A DNA stretch of 64,000 nucleotides, from assembly GCA_037367405.1 (NCBI GenBank), contig JAZKJV010010527.1, positions 1 through 64,000 of the forward strand, in the 5' to 3' direction. Each line of letters begins with the position of its first letter. Position 1 is the stretch's first letter. The notes beneath the pieces were generated by a model. The model did not search any database. It worked only from the letters and a program-made list of their open reading frames with translations, and was not told the origin of the DNA. Source of the stretch: Ottelia alismoides (Eukaryota; Streptophyta; Magnoliopsida; Alismatales; Hydrocharitaceae). The position numbers and the translations under genes are program-made. Below are positions 1 to 10,846 of the stretch, piece after piece.

Positions 1-773
1 TACTGCTAAAGAAAACTTGACCAAAGTAAAATCGGTAATTGAGTCATTGCTTGGGGAGAGTAACACCCTCACTTGTATTCAGGTTGCATGGGAAGGTCTC
101 CTTCCAAGTGAGGTGAGCGCTTCGTAAGGATTAGAGCCAAAAACCCAACTTGTGGCTGCCTTGTGTATCGCCTGGATTTTCGAAGTATTGGCGCTACTAT
201 CGTACATAGTCGAGTAGGACTTGGTCGCCATTGGTGACTCACTATGTGTGAGCGTCGACCTTGTCCGAAGTACCGAGCTTAGGCCACGCCTTCACGGGTG
301 TGTCTGTCTCACCGGCTGCGTCCGAGTAGGATCTTGCACGCTCACGGGTGATTCCGTTGCGAGCGAAGTCTGAAGTATCGGTTTCGCCTATCGGCTTCCT
401 CCTCTATTTCTTTGGCTAAGTAGGGATCTAGGAAGGGTTACAAGGACCTTAAAAGCGCAAGTTACAGGTTACACAGGAGGAGGACAAGTACGGGGACACT
501 TTCCCGGCAGTACTCTCTCTCCTTTAGGCGTAGCGCTCTAAGGACTCGTGACAAGATAAATTCCTGAAAACAAGCTAAAATTGACAAGATAAAAGCCGAA
601 CCTTCACGGCTTCATGTGTTGAGTTGGTGAACTTACCCCTGCTTTGTGTTTGATTGCTAGATTTGTTTAGGTCAAGATCAAAAACACAGCACAATTGTGC
701 GCGATTTTGTTGCATCTCATTTCATTCCTTTCTTCTTCTCTTGCATTTTCCCCGATCTTCCCAAATAATCAAG
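1..773 (+). other. 5' leader of the outer Athila-like element
   Basis: This non-coding stretch precedes gag. Its last part (about 550-660) has the same order of short words as the leader of the nested element read on the minus strand (about 9400-9480): AATTGACAAGATAA, a proline-like CCGAACCTTC/CCGATCCCTTC hairpin word, then TTTGATTGC(T/C)AGAT. This shows that both elements belong to one family. No primer-binding site is present, so the leader begins outside the window. Confidence 0.7.
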
Positions 774-1265
774 ATGATGGGACGGAGATCTCATAGGCCG
801 ACTTTGTCGGCACCGCTATCCAGCACTCCTCCTCATTCATCTAGGAATACCTCGGAGAGTCCACTCTCTGAGACCGAGTTTACATCCACCCTATTCCCCC
901 TCGACCACCCTTCCCATTCTCCTTCTCTCAGTCCAATTGTTTCAGAATTCAGTGCATCATAGAGTTCGGCTCATTCGACAGCATCTGAGATGACCTCTTT
1001 TGCTTTTTCAGAAAATCCAGCAATGGGAGACAGAGGCGAGCACCCAGATGACCATGATCACCCTCCATTCATAAATGATCAGGTGGCCATCAACAACTCC
1101 TTGTTAGCGTCCTTGGAGACCATGTAGAGACAGATCCGTGACCAGGGTACCTTCATGGGTGATTTGATGAGAGAGATAGCACAGATGAGAGAGAACCGAC
1201 CTGGGGGCGGTGGCGGTGGAGGAGGAGGAGGACCAGATGCAGGAGGAGGCAATCCAGACGCTGAG
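774..1265 (+). pseudogene. gag: gag, N-terminal part (outer element)
   Basis: The reading frame starts at tandem ATGs (774 and 777) and gives a Ser/Pro/Thr-rich N-terminus. It then has an acidic segment, a possible coiled stretch and a Gly-rich tract from a GGC/GGA run (1202-1250). In-frame TAG stops lie at 960-962 and 1125-1127. The frame runs up to the GAG codon at 1263-1265, where the nested element begins. It resumes in the same phase at 14582 with CGA CCG CCA. The Gag would form the particle that packages the RNA. Function is inferred from position and from the downstream gag domain. Confidence 0.75.
1261..1265. repeat. Target-site duplication CTGAG (left)
   Basis: The five bases CTGAG lie directly left of the TGATAACAC end of the nested element. 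The same five bases lie directly right of its other end (14577-14581). A 5-bp duplication is usual for Ty3/gypsy integration. Confidence 0.9.
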
Positions 1266-4200
1266 TGATAACACAAAATTCCCGAGAGACTAATGTAAAG
1301 GCACTGAATCGATGGTCGTTGCGACCTCAATCACTCGGATGTGTGTATCAAGAAAAATGAACCACTAGCGAAAAATAAAATCAATCAAAACAAAGAAGCG
1401 GTCCTGCTATGTGTTTAACCTGGTATAGCACCCAGGGTCGAACTCAAGGAGCACGGATTGGCCGAATGCCTACGAAGTAGTAAAAACAAATAAAATGAAA
1501 GAGGAAAATATTTTTAGTGGTTTTTAATTATTTTTATATTTTTTTGGGATTTTTAATATATAAAGAAAATAAGAAAAGCAAATACAAGCACACTTCAACA
1601 AATTATTTCAAGCAACAAAAATCAACCAAAAATTAAAACAAAAATGTTTTTATGTATTTTATATTTTTCTATGTTTTTGGTGAATTTTTGATAATTTTCT
1701 GATGTGTATTTTATTTTCTAAAAATCAAACAGTGGGGAAAATAAGGGGGTACTGTCCAGCCAAGCCAAAAGGCCCTAGATAAAATATCTAAAGGCCTCAA
1801 AATGGCCTGGAGGAATTTTCCTGTAAAATAGATGAAACAAGGAAAATTTAGGTACCAAGTTTATTGTTTTTAGATTTTTAATTTATTTACTAGAATTTTT
1901 ATGGGCTTTTTAGTGGTTTTAAGTTTTTAAGGTTTTAAGCAATGAAAAATAGCCAAAATTGGCTAGAAAATTAAGCACACTAAACTAAACAGTAGATATT
2001 TTTATAGAATTTTTAGGGGAGTTTTATATTTTTTGTGATTTTTCAAACTAGACAGTAACAAAAATATAGGTTTTTGAATTTTTAAAAATAGCAAACAAAA
2101 TCAAAAATGTCCTCAAAAATCCTTGAAAATCCTACACCATGGCAGGAGCCATGTGTCAAATTCTCATTGGATTTGGTGGTGATTTGATATTTTATTCAAA
2201 ATACAAAGAGGGTACTGTGCTCAGGGACTGAAATGCAAATACCCAAAGTTCTGGGGGTCCTGGTGCAATTAACCCAGCAAATCACGTGCCAAGCGTGTGC
2301 CTGGGGCACTCAAGGACCTATATGTAACAAAAATAAGTTCCAAGGACTTATTGGTAACAGGTACCAAAAGTCCAGGGACCTTATATGCAATTTACCCTAA
2401 ATATCACGCACATGCGGAAATAAAACACGCACAGGGGATATAAATGCAAATATTCAAAAACTTTCATTCATTTCATAACAACCAGAACTACAAGGGCATA
2501 TGCTGCAAATAACCCCAAAGAAAATCACGTGTCAAAGCACGTGTCCACAACAGTCAGGGATATAAATGCAATTACACTAAAGCTCAGGGTCCAACATGCA
2601 AATTACCCTAAAACTAAACAACTAGATTTTATATTTACAGGACTAAAATAAAATGCATAAAGAGAGGCGACCTAAGAGCAAATTACCCCTTTTATTAATG
2701 TCGAGGGTCGGATGCACGACGCGTGGCAGGTTGGATGGATGGGATGGTGCGCCGCACACAAGAGCAACCCCTCGAGTCGATCCGACAGCTGGTATGTGTC
2801 CACGTAGATGATCGGACGAAGATGCTGCAACGTGGGTCTTCGAAGAAGTCCTGGCTCGGATCGGATGGACGAGACGGAGCCACGTACTAGATGGAGGGAT
2901 GAGACGCGTCTTGGCTTGATCTCGCGGGCTCAATGGTGACGATCGATCCTCGGAAGATCTGGCGGTGGATGCTGCTCCGAGGATGGACGGACACGATCTA
3001 ATCTGGAGCACCGAAGTCGATCTGACGGCGGACGAGGATGCTGCAAGAACTAGTCGCCGGCGACTTTCGCCGGCCCTCCGTGCGCGCGATGGTCCTGTCT
3101 GCCGCTCCTGAGGTGCTGGGGACCTTCGCTATGAAGCCCCGCACCCGATGCTCTGCTTCGACGAAGGCGAGGAGCTCTAGAGAGCTCCGGCGGCGTGAAA
3201 GGACTGGAGCCCCTGTGCCCAGAAGTGTCGACCTCCAGATGAGGTCGATTGACCTTGATACCTGCACAGAAAAGAAGCTGGGTCGAGGGCAAACTGCCTC
3301 GACCCGTCAGAGCGGGCGGAAGGTGACTGGTGCGGCGAGATGGGGGCTCTCCGGCGAGCGGCAGAGGGGCGGAGCCGATACCCTGCTCCGGGGCGAGCCA
3401 GGGGGAGTGAAGGGGCGGAGAAGGTGGATAGGAATCAGGCGAAGGTGGTGGAGTGGTCGGATGAGTGAAAGGATGGTCGGAAACAGCAGGAGAGGGTGGC
3501 GGAGCTAAGCTACTGAAAATAGAAAAATCGAAACCTAAGCTAATCTACGGGATAGAGGAACTACCTGATGGATGCATTCGACTAGGTTGGAGCTGATGAA
3601 GCTCCCGGTCGTTGCCTGCAAGGGGCCGTCGAGTTCCCGAGGCTCAGCGCGCTCGCGGCGGCGCACGGCGGCGTTTACCACCGGATCAGTGACTCCCGGC
3701 TTCCCGGGCCTCGCTGCAACTCCAAAGGCCACGGCTGTCACTCAGGGACGCTGGAGGAGGTCACAGGCACCGAGGGGAAGATCAAAGATGGAAGAATTAG
3801 GTCACCGGTGATGACGTTAAATATGGTGCCGGGTCCGAGAAGATGGCGTTCGGGCGAGTCAGGCGGAGCTCGGATCCAGCAAACCCACCCCGGGCGAGGG
3901 TCCTGGATGATCGGGCAGTAATCGGGGCCCGGGGTTAAGGGGAATGGCGGTCGGGTCAACCGTGAAGAATTTGGAGGAAACGGGTCGGGCGTGGAGGACC
4001 CGGCTCTGGTGGTCCTGGGGGGAGAGTTGATCGGGGGTCAACAATCCCCCGTGGACCAATCAGAGCCCGCCAAGCTTATTAATTTTAATTTATTTATTTG
4101 AGTTAGAAATGACCGAATTTACAAAAACTTAAAACATGAAATATTTTTATTTTATTTTTTTCTATTTTTTAGTGATTTTTAATTAATTTTTGGAAATAAA

Positions 4201-4989
4201 ATAAGGTATATACATAATATGTACTAGATATAGGTATATACAATATATATAGGGTTTTGATTTTTGATTTTTATATATATTTTTATACAATTTTATCCTT
4301 ATTTTATATTCTATTTATTTATAGACTGAAATAAGGAATAAAAGGTGTTTTTATTTTATTTTTATTATTTATGTACATAGGTAAAATAAATAGATATTTA
4401 TAACTATATACATGGTATATGTACAATGTATTTTTGTATTTTTAATTTTTCTATTTTTATTTTGTTTTGATTTTAATTGTTTTTATTTTATTTATTTACA
4501 ATATATAACATAGACTATTTACAAAAAGTTTAAAAATTAATTTTATAAATACATAGATGTGGTATATGTACATGATGAAAGGGATATTTTTGATTCTTTT
4601 TTTTAATTTTTTAACTTTTTATTTTGTTTTTATATTTTTATAAATATATACATGTATTTACAAGCATATTTTGGTGAGGAAAAATATTTTTATTTATTCA
4701 CACAAATGTTTACACATGAGCCCCTATCTCCCTCTACTTTGGCTTTTATGCGGTCAGGCCCATACTGAGCCCTCCCTTGGGTTAGGTTGCTCAATATTTA
4801 TTCTAAATATTTCCCTCTTTTTCTTTTTAATCTTTATTCTTTTATTTTTGCACAAAACATGCTAATTATAGGTTTTTTACACAATCCATGCTTTTGGTAA
4901 TTATTCCTATTTACACATATCTACATGCATTTGCAAAGGTTTTTGTAGCTAAAATATAAGAATAAAGAGTGATGAATGGGTATTCATCA
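1266..4989 (-). repeat. 3' LTR of nested element (type A LTR)
   Basis: On the minus strand it starts TGATGAATACCC and ends GTGTTATCA, giving the canonical TG...CA. It is about 3.7 kb. It matches 10847-14576 along its whole length with scattered substitutions and small indels. The ends are AT-rich and the centre (about 2690-4070) is GC-rich. It ends with an inverted W-box pair next to a CCGTGGACCAAT word at about 4026-4059. The ORFs in the GC-rich centre are not credible genes. Confidence 0.9.
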
Positions 4990-5005
4990 CCCCCCTATAC
5001 TTAAC
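4990..5005 (-). promoter_or_regulatory. Polypurine tract of nested element
   Basis: Minus strand GTTAAGTATAGGGGGG lies directly before the TGATGAAT start of the 3' LTR. Such a purine run primes plus-strand DNA synthesis. The same word, AAGTATAGGGGG, ends at the 3' LTR of the outer element (23366-23379). Confidence 0.85.
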
Positions 5006-6590
5006 TTTGCTAGTCCCTTAGCAAACACTTATTTGAAAAAGAAGTGAAAAAGAAAGAAAGAAAAAGAAAAAGAGGATGTACATGGATCAAGGTTGATTAT
5101 TAAACTTGCCTTCATTAAATTGGGGTATGGAGCTCGATCAGATCTTTGGATTATTAATGTGTCGGAACCTTATTTATACTTAAGCTTAAAACTCAACAGC
5201 CTCTAAGTTCCACTAATCTATAATCAAGACTCCTCAATGCTCCAGATCAGAACAAGTCATCAATCACAAACCCTGAAGACCATGAATCTTTTCTTGTCCT
5301 GTGAATGTGAAGTCTAAGCTCTCCACCTCAGAAATGGCAACTTGACAACCCTCCCTAACAAGGTAACTCTATGACCTCAATCTGGCCACTCTTTCCTCGA
5401 GGAGCGGGGTATTCCCTTCTAAGTTCAAGTTCAACCGGCTCAAGAAGAGGGGGAAGAAGAGAATGGGTCAAGGCCAGTGTAGCCAAGTACCCTTGGGAGC
5501 TTGACCAGTGTAGCCAAGTCTCCCTGCTGCAAGCTACAATAGGTGGATCGTGAAACCAAGCTTTGCTTATTGCACTCTATATACATACTCCGGTGGGATT
5601 ATCATTTTCTCTCAGACCCACCATTTTTTTGGAGTTCTTTTATTTTTGCACATTTTTTTTTCAGTGCATCTATACAACATATACATGTGCAGCATATATA
5701 CAAGGAGTTTTCCTCTTGAGCCAATAGACTATCCCTCTTTTGAAGCTTTATTGCAACCCACAACTCCCGTCGTTAGACCTCATGGCAACCAGACCAAGTT
5801 GAGACGCACTTCCTTCACTATAAGAAGAAGAGAGGTTCCGCCTAGAAGTACTACCCTCAAATGCTACCCCAAGTCAAGGAAGACTGCCTCCTCACCACCT
5901 CATCCGTAGAGAGCTCGGTGCATAGTGCGGTTGTCCAAGTAAAGCCATAATCTATATGAGTCATGTGTTGTTGTTAAGTGCTCTACTTAGGCTCATTGAG
6001 ATGACATGTGATCATAGCCTAGTGAACTCAAAGAATTAAGTCACCATGGACCTGAAAAGCCTTAAACCTAAGTCCTATAAGGTTCCTCTTAGAAATTAGG
6101 TGGATTAAGATCTTAATCAAGTTCCATTTCTCAATTTTGATTCCAGGCTAGTTTAAATGTCAACTATCATCCAAGAAAAACTATATACATATGTACAAAA
6201 AGATGCTTATTTACACAAATTTTACAATCATGCAAAATTTTTGAAAAATGTTTTGAAATCATGAATGAATGATGCATGAAGTGCAAGTTTTGCAAAAGAT
6301 ATTTACACAAATTTACACAAGATTTTGCAAACTTTTTGATTTTCAAAACATTTTGGAAAAATTTTGTACTATATACATAATTTTGATACAAAAATATTTA
6401 CACAAGCTTTACACAAAAGATTTTTGAAATCATTTTTACAAAAATAATTTGTACAGTAGCTATGTATGTGCAAATAAAAGAAGATTATGTACATGCAAAA
6501 TTTTTAATTTTTGTGGTTTTTAGCCATTTTATTTATTAACACACTCACACAAAGTACGAGTTATGGCTAAAGTATATATCAAAAATATAC
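5006..6590 (-). other. 3' non-coding region of nested element
   Basis: No credible gene lies here. The stretch is AT-rich with many TTTGCAAAAT/TTTACACAA words. It includes 5395-5429, which matches 22942-22976 of the outer element exactly over 35 bp in reverse complement. That exact match in a non-coding zone ties the two elements to one family. A microsatellite-like GAAAAAGAAAG run is at about 5038-5072. Confidence 0.7.
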
Positions 6591-6592
6591 AC

Positions 6593-7036
6593 ACCCCCCT
6601 ATACTTAGCTCGAACGATGTCCTCAGAGTCAAGAGCGATGGAGAAGACATAACTCGTGCTAGGTATAGGGAAGTGAAAAGAAAGGTTATACAAAAAGAAA
6701 TGAAAAGTCAGGAGGGACTCAGGTCTCCCCCCTATACTTAGGATCAAATCATCCTAAGTATAGCAGGCTGTATACTAAGGAAAACCGAGTGGAGATTGTA
6801 CAGGGTCTACCCCCCCTATACTTAGGTTGAAATATCCCTAAGTATAGGCAACAAAACATGGGTAGCAAGACACGAAGAAAATCACGAATATCTACAAGAC
6901 GGAGGGTCATCACTCCCCCTATACTTAAGGTGAAGAACTTTAAGTATAGGCAACAACAGAAGTGATGGAACAGAACGAAGAACAACCCGGTGTTTTCACC
7001 CTCCTATACTTAGGATGAGCAATATCCTAAGTATAG
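6593..7036 (-). repeat. Array of five PPT-like hairpins (nested element)
   Basis: Five copies of CCTATACTTAGG followed after a short loop by its complement CCTAAGTATAGG. Perfect stems: 6732-6744 with 6751-6763 (13 bp), 6815-6826 with 6837-6848 (12 bp), 6918-6928 with 6940-6950 (11 bp), 7004-7016 with 7024-7036 (13 bp). A fifth, looser pair spans about 6593-6670. On the minus strand the outer arm of most reads TAAGTATAGGGGG, the same word as the real polypurine tract at 4990-5005. Confidence 0.85.
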
Positions 7037-7243
7037 CAAAGATAATCCTAAGCGAGACCTGGGGTGAAAATAAGAACGGAAGAAAGAAGGATCAAAATAA
7101 GACGAAACACGTATATACAGAAGAGTACAATGTTTAGGTGCCTCTCAACAAGCGCTAGATTTTACGCCCCTAGCTGGGCGCAAAGGCTAGGATAATGCAG
7201 TATCAAGGTTCAGGACGGCTTCGGTAAGTCGAATGCCGTACTG

Positions 7244-9386
7244 TCATCGTAGTCTCGGTATGAGAACAACGACGAACTCAACAGTGTAAAGTAAGACACC
7301 CACGTATGCAATCAGGCGGGTGTCTGCTACCGACCAAAGATATGAGAATACGTGATCGGGATCCGGTAGCACAAAAGAAATCAGCGGCTCTGGATCAGAC
7401 TGGAGTGATGGTGTGGAGCCGAAGAAATCGAACGTAGAGAAGGATGGATCAGTCATAGAATCCTCCACGTCAATCAGTGTCTCAAGCAGGTATGGATAAT
7501 CAATATCAGGAGACTCTCTAAACAGACTGATATCCGATGAATAGAATGGAAGAAGATAAGGCAGATCATCGAATATCTCCAGGATGGGCTCATCCTCGCG
7601 AGGGTCGTCGAGGTGAGAAGACTCAGACTCAGAATAATCTAAAGACTTGGTTTCGTGTTCCGCCAGATCGGAAACACTCTCAATCGGTGAAACCGAGTAC
7701 TCATCGAGTGCGGCATCCTCCCGCAGATAACCCTCGGGGAGAGATGCAAGATCAGAAGTGACAAGAAGAGGATCAAGATCTAGATGGGCATCTGCGCTGC
7801 TATCAAGTATCCTCTCGGTGCACTAGGCTGCATCATCATCAGAAGTGCAAGTCTCGATAATCTGGAAACAGGAGAAGGTACTAGTCAACACCGCGGAAGC
7901 TGGCAAAGTGTCTACGGCTGATCCTCACTCTGCGGCTATGCTGTCTGTCAGATGGTCCTCAACAAATGTATCTGTCTCGTCAGAGTAGAGGACAAAAGGC
8001 TCGAAGATGGGACTCTCTATGTCTGTACTCTCAAACTGCTGTCCCTCCTCAAGCTGTGGCTGCTGGGCTGAGTCGTGATGACTGTCTGTATCCAAGAAGT
8101 GTCTCTGCAGGAAGGAAACTGACTCCTCTGGGTCTGGAAGCTGAAGTAGCCGAGTCAATGGCTGTAACAGCTGTGGCTCCTCCGGTTCCTGGAGTATCAG
8201 AAGATCTGATATCCAGGACTCGTCGACTGGAAACTCTGGGGCTACCTCGAACTCCAGCTGGAAAACCAACGGGAACTCAAGTAGACTCTGGGTCCGAACC
8301 TCTGCTATGTAAGTCATCTCCTCTGTCGGTGGTACTGTCAGCTCCAAGTCCTCGGGCTGGTGTGTAGAAACTGTCTCATCATGGAAAGTGACACACCGCA
8401 CTGGTACTGCCTCGTCCGCATGTGTTGTCCCGACCAAGGCATCTCGTGTAGAAGAACTCTGTGAAAGTAGTCTCGAGATGGTATCCAGTAGGTGAAGGTC
8501 GGAACTGCGGTGTGAACCGCCACATGTGGTAATCACCAGTGCTATCTGCTCTGCGATCATCCCCCGCATGGAGATCTCTATCAAGTCGGTAAGTGGAAGT
8601 CCGTGCTCAGGGAATCTCCTCAAGAGGTCAAGAAACCTCGGCCATGCCTCGTGTAATGGCTCCTGGGGGTCAACTGAAAAGTCCATGATCAAAGACCGCA
8701 TGAAATATGCTCTCCGTGGAGGGAAGTATCTCTGCAAGAACTCTCGGCGTAGCTCTCTCCACGTCTCGAATGTCTTCCCCAATCGTCGGTGCCACCTCAT
8801 GGCTCTGTCGTGAAGCGTGAAGGGGAAGGTCCTGCTCATCAGCTCCTCTGCAGTGATATCTGAATATCTCTGTGCTCTGCAAAACTCCTCGAAAGCTGAC
8901 AGGTGAAGATAAGGCTCCTCGTGCGCCTCTCCTGAAAATATCGGCAGTCGCTGAATGTAATCCAAATCCAAGACGAATGGACCAAGTGTAGAAGCTGACT
9001 GAGCCTCCATATGCTTTCTGCTCCTCCATCCTTCTGGAATAGGATCTGTCTGCTAGTCTCCACTGCTCTCTCTGGTCGCCAACGGAGTACGCTCTCAACT
9101 CAACAACAACATCGTCCGGGTCTCGCATCTGCTCTGTCTGATATCCTCGGACGTCTAACACAGCATGCCCAGAGTAATGAGATGAAAGGGTGGGATGAAG
9201 CGGGAGGTTGGTCGGAGATCCTACCTCCCTAGAAGGTGGACTGGAGTGATGGTCAGAAGACGGAGAAGAAGCCGTAAGAGTCAGCTCGTAGTGAGGGGAA
9301 TCCATCATCCAGGATAAAGACGAAGAAGAAAAGAAATGAAGGGAGGTGAGGGAGGGAGATGATAAAGGATCGAAGGGATCTGGCAA
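7244..9386 (-). pseudogene. gag: gag of the nested element
   Basis: The minus-strand frame starts at 9386 with a Ser/Pro-rich N-terminus and shifts frame near 9010-9020. It then runs 9010 to 7244 with in-frame stops at 7925-7927 and 7823-7825. A retrotransposon gag domain lies at about 8560-8900. Its motifs are FPFTLHDRAMRWHRRL, then TWRELRREFLQRYFPP, then LHEAWPRFLDLLRRFP. After it comes a long acidic Leu/Gln/Glu-rich tail of about 400 residues that keeps the same frame past both stops. I see no zinc knuckle, protease motif or reverse transcriptase motif. It would form the nucleocapsid of a non-autonomous element. The N-terminal joint is an apparent frameshift. Confidence 0.85.
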
Positions 9387-10825
9387 TCAAACAAGATGAA
9401 CAAGCAAACCCCCAATTCACCTACGCACACAAAGCTGAATACCGAAGGGATCGGTCAATTATCTTGTCAATTTTATTTTAGGTGATCATCCAGTCTATCA
9501 GAGCGATTAGGTGAGGTCAATAGGTATCCAAATCTCTCTCGACCGACTGTCCCGTACTGAAAGCCGGTAATCAGTCAAGAAAAGATCGGAGGCTCTATCT
9601 AATGTGCGGATCACTCTCTCGCTCATCCAAACCAGACAAGGAGGGGGTTACTCTCCCCAAACAGATTTTCAGTTAAGTGTCTTTTAGGTCAAGTATGATT
9701 AGCAGTCCCGATTTTATTGTTTTTGTTTTAATATTTTTCAATAAAAAGAAACGACTAACGAATTTTTCGGTTCTCCTAGTTATTAAGTCCAAAACAGGGG
9801 GGAGAAGACAAAAAAGCCGATGCGCGATAAATCAATGATGCATGCAAAGTCAGAAATGCGTACCTGTCTCCAGCACTCTACATGCAATATGATCCGCGCA
9901 TAAATGTAAAGACAGAAAGGAAACTACCTATATGATGCAACGGGAAAGCCGAGTCCTAGATGAGCAAGTCTAGCGAAGAACCGTCTAACCGGTCACCGAC
10001 CTCCAAGCCAAAGAGTCCGGTCTTGGCCCGTCCCTCCTCTGTCCGACAAATCGGGGGTAGGAGAAAGCGCTTTACAAGACGGGCTGCGACACGTAGGCTA
10101 CGAAGGCAAATGAGTCGGTTATTTTTATTAATTATTTTTAGTAGGTCCAATTAACGTTCTATAGGAACAGATAAGCAGTTAGGTGTGTGGATCCTACTAA
10201 TTACGACACAATCACCAGAAATTCCTAAGTCTAGGGGCTCGAGCAAAAACCGCGTAAACACCGGAAAAAGGCAGAAAGAAAATAAAATAAAACCGCGAAA
10301 AACCACGAAAAACCGCTAAGGTCCTAAGGGTCCCCCGAGCACACCGGTGCTCGGCGAAACAGACCCGCTACGGCAGTCCACAAATGTCAAGTCCAATGTC
10401 CTGTATTATTACAATAATAATGAAATGAAAATAAAAAGCCTCGCCCACTCAACTCTCTCTCACTCACTCCTGCGGCTCCACGAAGAAAGGAGCCGCCTCC
10501 GAATCCCGCAGTTGCGTCGGCTTCTCGAAATCAGCCGCCTCGGTCCTCGGGCCCTCGCAAGAGAAACAGAGTGGTCAGAACCAATAATCAAATAATAATA
10601 AAGGAAAAAAGAAATGAAAATAAAAATAAAAGGGTATATATGCAAAAATGTAAAATAAAATAAACACACAAAAATAAAAAATAAAATCAAAAATAAAAGA
10701 AAACAAAACAAAATAAAACAAAAATAAAATATGGACAAAAACCGCGAAAAGCCGCGAGCTCTGGAAGAGCCGCGAAAAGCCGCGAAAATAAAAACAAAAA
10801 GAAAAGAAAAACTACTAAGCCGTGT
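9387..10825 (-). other. Leader of nested element
   Basis: This is the non-coding region between primer site and gag. It is rich in A-runs with CCGCGAAAA words (about 10240-10320 and 10740-10790), probably a decayed short repeat. The end nearest gag resembles the leader of the outer element (about 550-660). The predicted ORFs here are low-complexity and not credible as genes. Confidence 0.65.
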
Positions 10826-10843
10826 TCCCCGGCAACGGCGCCA
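10826..10843 (-). promoter_or_regulatory. Primer-binding site, Asp-tRNA type
   Basis: Minus strand TGGCGCCGTTGCCGGGGA lies three bases (GAA) after the 5' LTR end. This word is the usual Athila/Tat primer site, normally assigned to tRNA-Asp. It fixes the direction of the nested element. Confidence 0.9.
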
Positions 10844-10846
10844 TTC

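Noticed and set aside
1..650. A 5' LTR for the outer element inside the window
   Set aside because: No TG...CA end, primer site or match to the 3' LTR could be found. The window seems to begin in the leader.
2643..4059. Several open frames of 60-156 codons on both strands in the GC-rich LTR centre
   Set aside because: They overlap on both strands, have biased composition, occur in every LTR copy with shifted ends, and show no domain motif. They follow from GC-rich sequence with few stops.
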